Under the pieces are notes generated by a model. It saw nothing but the letters and a program-made list of their open reading frames with translations. It had not been told where the DNA came from and did no database searches. From JAPOUP01 sp965221405 (GTDB lineage Bacteria > Pseudomonadota > Alphaproteobacteria > Rhodobacterales > Rhodobacteraceae), in the NCBI GenBank assembly GCA_965221405.1, contig CBDCSE010000003.1:620001-684000 (forward strand): DNA of 64,000 nt, given 5' to 3'. Position numbers and translations under genes: made by a program. Of the stretch, positions 61,923 through 64,000 are shown piece by piece (within the stretch, counting starts at the first letter, position 1; every line of letters starts with the position of its first letter).

Positions 61923-61973
61923 AGCCTATCCTTCAGGCTTCGGAAAGTCAAAGCGAATTTCAAACTGAGCTAC
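61923..61973 (-). promoter_or_regulatory. Promoter and upstream element of secreted protein 3
   Basis: Minus strand: element GTAGCTCAGTTTGAAA (61973-61958), 6 bp, -35 TTGACT (61951-61946), 17 bp, -10 TAGGCT (61928-61923), 30 bp to the ATG. It has the best -35 of the three loci. Confidence 0.75.
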
Positions 61974-62168
61974 CGTCGCTTATAATGGTCTCTTTTTGTA
62001 TAGCGTCTTGTTTTAGACTTTTCCGCGGGATTGCGATCGCCGATCGCACCTTCGGTGATTGCTTTGCAAAGATTTTTCGCAGGACGGATTGGTTCAGTCC
62101 CGAACCGGGTTCCGTACCTCAGCTTGAGCGTCTCGTCTTCTCGTGCAACTTCCGGGTCCTGAATGGCA

Positions 62169-62534
62169 TCAAAAAAATCTGAACTGCACCCGTTCCCCGC
62201 CCTCCGACAGTTCCACCGCGCCGGCCACGGGGATCCGGCCCGCCGCGCCGCGGCCCCGGCCGGCGTCACCGCTCTCCGCGCCGCCGCCGTCGCGGAAGGG
62301 TGCGGACGTCCCGTCCACCTCCGCGATCCCCTTCAGGAGGCTCCGGCCCGGATCCACCATCGCCCGCCGCAGCTTCCGGAGAGGCGGCCAGGCGCTTCTG
62401 TAGCCGCCGATCCCCGGCCGCGCCTGAAGCTGGAGCGCCGGGATGCCGTTGGAGCGCGTCGCCACGATGTGGACGGCCAGGAACCACGTCCCGAGCGGCA
62501 GGTGGCTGCGGCGCGTCACCGTGCCCACCGTCAC
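62169..62534 (-). pseudogene. IS1595-like transposase fragment
   Basis: Minus frame reads HLPLGTWFLAVHIVATRSNG, IPALQLQARPGIGGYRSAW and LKGIAEVDGTSAPFR, the central block of IS1595-type transposases (TWFLA..., LGIGSYKSAW..., EVDET). The catalytic ExDET reads EVDGT. Both ends of the gene are missing. Confidence 0.7.
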
Positions 62535-62849
62535 CGGAGCCTGCCGTCCGCACCCCGCGCACCCGTGGAGGCGGCGCCCGCCCCCCGGGACCTACCCCCG
62601 GAGGGGAAGGGAGAGGATGGAAGCCGTCTGGTCGTCACCCATTCACCGCGCCGGGCACGCAAGGACGCGTACGACCGCACCCGCCGCATCGAGAAGCTGC
62701 GCGGGAAGCTGGAGAAGGGTGCCACGCCGGCCGCGCCCAGCCCGTCGGGCGCGGCCCGCTTCCTGGATTTTCCCGACGGGCATGTGGCGGTCAACGGGGA
62801 CAGGATCGCCCGGGCCGCCGCCTGGGGCCCAGGACGCGCACCAGCCTAG
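62531..62849 (+). pseudogene. IS4/IS1634-like transposase fragment
   Basis: Plus frame reads LVVTHSPRRARKDAYDRTRR, IEKLRGKLEKG, GAARFLDFPDGHVAVNGDRI and ARAAAWG, matching the block YSxKRAxKDxxDRxxxIEK...DExxIAxDAxWDG of IS1634-type enzymes. Only about 100 codons remain. Confidence 0.55.
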
Positions 62850-62939
62850 CCCGAGCGCCCGGAGCGTCCCCAGCACGGCTGGCCGTGGGGCAGTGCGCTG
62901 CGGATGGCGACGGTGACGCCGCCCCGGAACAGCGCCCTG

Positions 62940-62952
62940 GACCTGAACAGTT
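62940..62952 (+). repeat. Relic IS66-type end
   Basis: ACCTGAACAGTTAC (62939-62952) equals the right tip of the IS66 element at 60773. No partner end or duplication was found nearby, so it marks an older, lost copy. Confidence 0.5.
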
Positions 62953-62990
62953 ACGGCAGGTTTTGTTGGCTTTGCTGATGCCGCGCCGGA

Positions 62991-63308
62991 TCAAGGCCCG
63001 ACATTCCCCTTGGCCGCATCCGGCTCGAACGAGACCTTCAGGTCAAGAGCCCTAGCAACCTTCAGGACGGTGGCGAGCGTCGGGTTTCCCTCTGCCGACA
63101 GCGCCTTGTTCAGGCCGACGCGGCTCATCCCGACTTCCCGTGCGAGTGCCGTCATGTTCCGTGCCCGTGCGACGGTTCCAAGGGCGTGGGCGACATGGGC
63201 GGGGTCATCGCCGCCCTCTTCCATCACCGCCTCAAGATAGGCCGCGATGTCCTCTTCGCCCTTCAGGTAGTCGGCAGTGTCATGGAGAGCATACGTCACT
63301 TTCTCCAT
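62991..63308 (-). CDS. Antitoxin of a type II addiction module (HigA/COG3636 type)
   Basis: The 105-residue product has an N-terminal part DTADYLKGEEDIAAYLEAVMEE and a Cro/C1-like helix-turn-helix (GTVARARNMTALAREVGMSR, VGLNKALSAEGNPTLATVLK). This is the antidote protein usually encoded just after a RelE/ParE-like toxin. It starts 3 bp after the toxin stop. The gene is intact while the toxin is not. Confidence 0.9.
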   Translation of the reverse strand: MEKVTYALHDTADYLKGEEDIAAYLEAVMEEGGDDPAHVAHALGTVARARNMTALAREVGMSRVGLNKALSAEGNPTLATVLKVARALDLKVSFEPDAAKGNVGP

Positions 63309-63311
63309 CCC

Positions 63312-63605
63312 TCAATCCTTCCACTCCTTGGCGAGCTTCCTCGCCTGCGCGATGTCCCGGGCTGGGACGACTTGCCGCCGCCACAAAGCAGAACGACAAG
63401 TTTCTCGCCCCGGCGCAGGCAGTACACCCGATAGCCCGGCCCGTAGTCGATCCGAAGTTCCGTGACGCCGTCTCCGACGGGCCCGGAATCGCCGAAGTGC
63501 CCCAAGGTGAGGCGATCGAGGCGCGCCAATCCGGGCCATTGCGCGACGATCCCGCAGGCCGGACAGCCATTTGTCAAACACGCTGCTTCGGATCACTTCC
63601 ATCAT
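63312..63605 (-). pseudogene. RelE/ParE-type toxin gene with two frameshifts
   Basis: From the ATG at 63605 the frame reads MMEVIRSSVFDKWLSGLRDR up to ARIGA; the family then continues in another frame (RLDRLTLGHFGDSGPVGDGV, LRIDYGPGYRVYCLRRGEKL, VVLLCGGGKSSQ) and returns to the first frame for RDIAQARKLAKEWKD. The shifts lie near 63517-63526 and 63351-63362. About 55 residues of the middle are thus out of frame, so no working toxin is made unless the shifts are sequencing errors. Toxin-first gene order is normal for this type. Confidence 0.8.
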
Positions 63606-63606
63606 G

Positions 63607-63624
63607 TGACAACTGTAGTTGTCA
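63607..63624. promoter_or_regulatory. Palindromic operator at the toxin start
   Basis: TGACAACT and AGTTGTCA (8-bp arms, GT between) lie just upstream of the toxin ATG. This is the expected binding site of the antitoxin for autoregulation. Confidence 0.65.
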
Positions 63625-63675
63625 TCCAACGGAATGTCAATTCGAAACCGGCCGCGGGGTGTAGCCCAATTTTGT

Positions 63676-64000
63676 TGGTCAGGCGGCGAGAGCCTGATTT
63701 GCCCGCCAGCCGGGCAGTTCGGGCAGCCGGAGGTTCATGACGCGGCCCCTGGGCGTGGGCATGGCGTTGGCGCCCCTCCGGGACCAGCGCGTGCCGGGGT
63801 GCCTGGGCCGCAGCCCGAACGTCCGGCATCCGGCATCCGGCCTCCACGACCCCGCTTCCTGCCCGGATGCTCCGTTCGCGGCATTCGTCGTGGCGCATCC
63901 ACTCCATGCTCCCGCGGAAGTGCCGGCAGCGCGCGGCGACCTCCCCGAACCGCCGGTCCCGCTCCGCCCCGTCGGAGACGACCACGGGCCCGTCGGCACC
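63676..64000 (-). pseudogene. ISKra4-like transposase, C-terminal part (runs off the window)
   Basis: Minus frames read VVSDGAERDRRFGEVAARCR, HFRGSMEWMRHDECRERSIR and AGSGVVEAGCR, then after a frameshift near 63840 HPGTRWSRRGANAMPTPRGR and VMNLRLPELPGWRANQALAA with a stop. This is the typical ISKra4 end. The copy is the best-kept C-terminus of this family in the window. Confidence 0.7.

Noticed and set aside
1..64000. tRNA, rRNA or riboswitch genes
   Set aside because: I looked for tRNA T-loop patterns and conserved rRNA segments by eye and saw none; a covariance search could still find one.

Overview
The window is from a GC-rich alphaproteobacterium, most likely in or near the Rhodobacterales. 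The evidence is gene order rather than any marker RNA: acnA next to ccmABCDG, then an Mth938-like gene, secF, secD, yajC and serS; the cinA-pgpA-ispF-ispD / dusB-ntrB-ntrC-ntrY-ntrX-trkA-trkH-hfq-hflX series; and an aglR / aglEFGAK alpha-glucoside locus. NtrC lacks the sigma-54 contact loop, as in Rhodobacter. Between these conserved blocks lie long stretches of broken insertion sequences and decayed genes. This suggests a genome in active decay, perhaps host-associated (inference).

Layout. 1-617 is the 5' part of acnA. 620-2310 holds transposase debris. 2384-3783 carries a UDG-like gene and an SPFH gene of foreign look. 3803-12590 is the minus-strand cytochrome c maturation and Sec block, in its ancestral order but split by an insertion at 5210-7809 that carries a Uma2 gene and a phase-variable secreted protein. 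serS and glk follow. 16549-27297 is a GntR-controlled operon with a BMP-type ABC importer and enzymes of nucleoside or sugar salvage; an IS relic sits between the binding protein and the ATPase gene. 27726-35540 is the LacI-controlled alpha-glucoside uptake and hydrolysis locus, whose glucose product would feed glk. 36193-43111 holds hpt, coq10, debris, a second phase-variable secreted protein, a heptad-repeat membrane protein, cinA, pgpA, ispF, ispD and a decayed dusB. 43108-54303 is ntrBCYX, trkAH, hfq and hflX. 54304-64000 is an IS graveyard (IS30, IS630, ISKra4-like, IS66, IS1595-like, IS1634-like) with a third phase-variable secreted protein and a toxin-antitoxin pair whose toxin is frameshifted.

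The main discovery candidate is a family of three loci (6626-7351, 38509-39430, 61276-61973). Their exported products differ, but they share one 5' module: a 16-bp upstream element, a -35 and -10 box exactly 17 bp apart, a Shine-Dalgarno site, an ATG, four codons, a run of 19-25 C, then a signal peptide. The run length sets the reading frame. As assembled (22, 25 and 19 C) all three are out of frame by one step. This has the form of a co-regulated, independently phase-variable set of secreted proteins. I know of no such family in Alphaproteobacteria, but I could not search.
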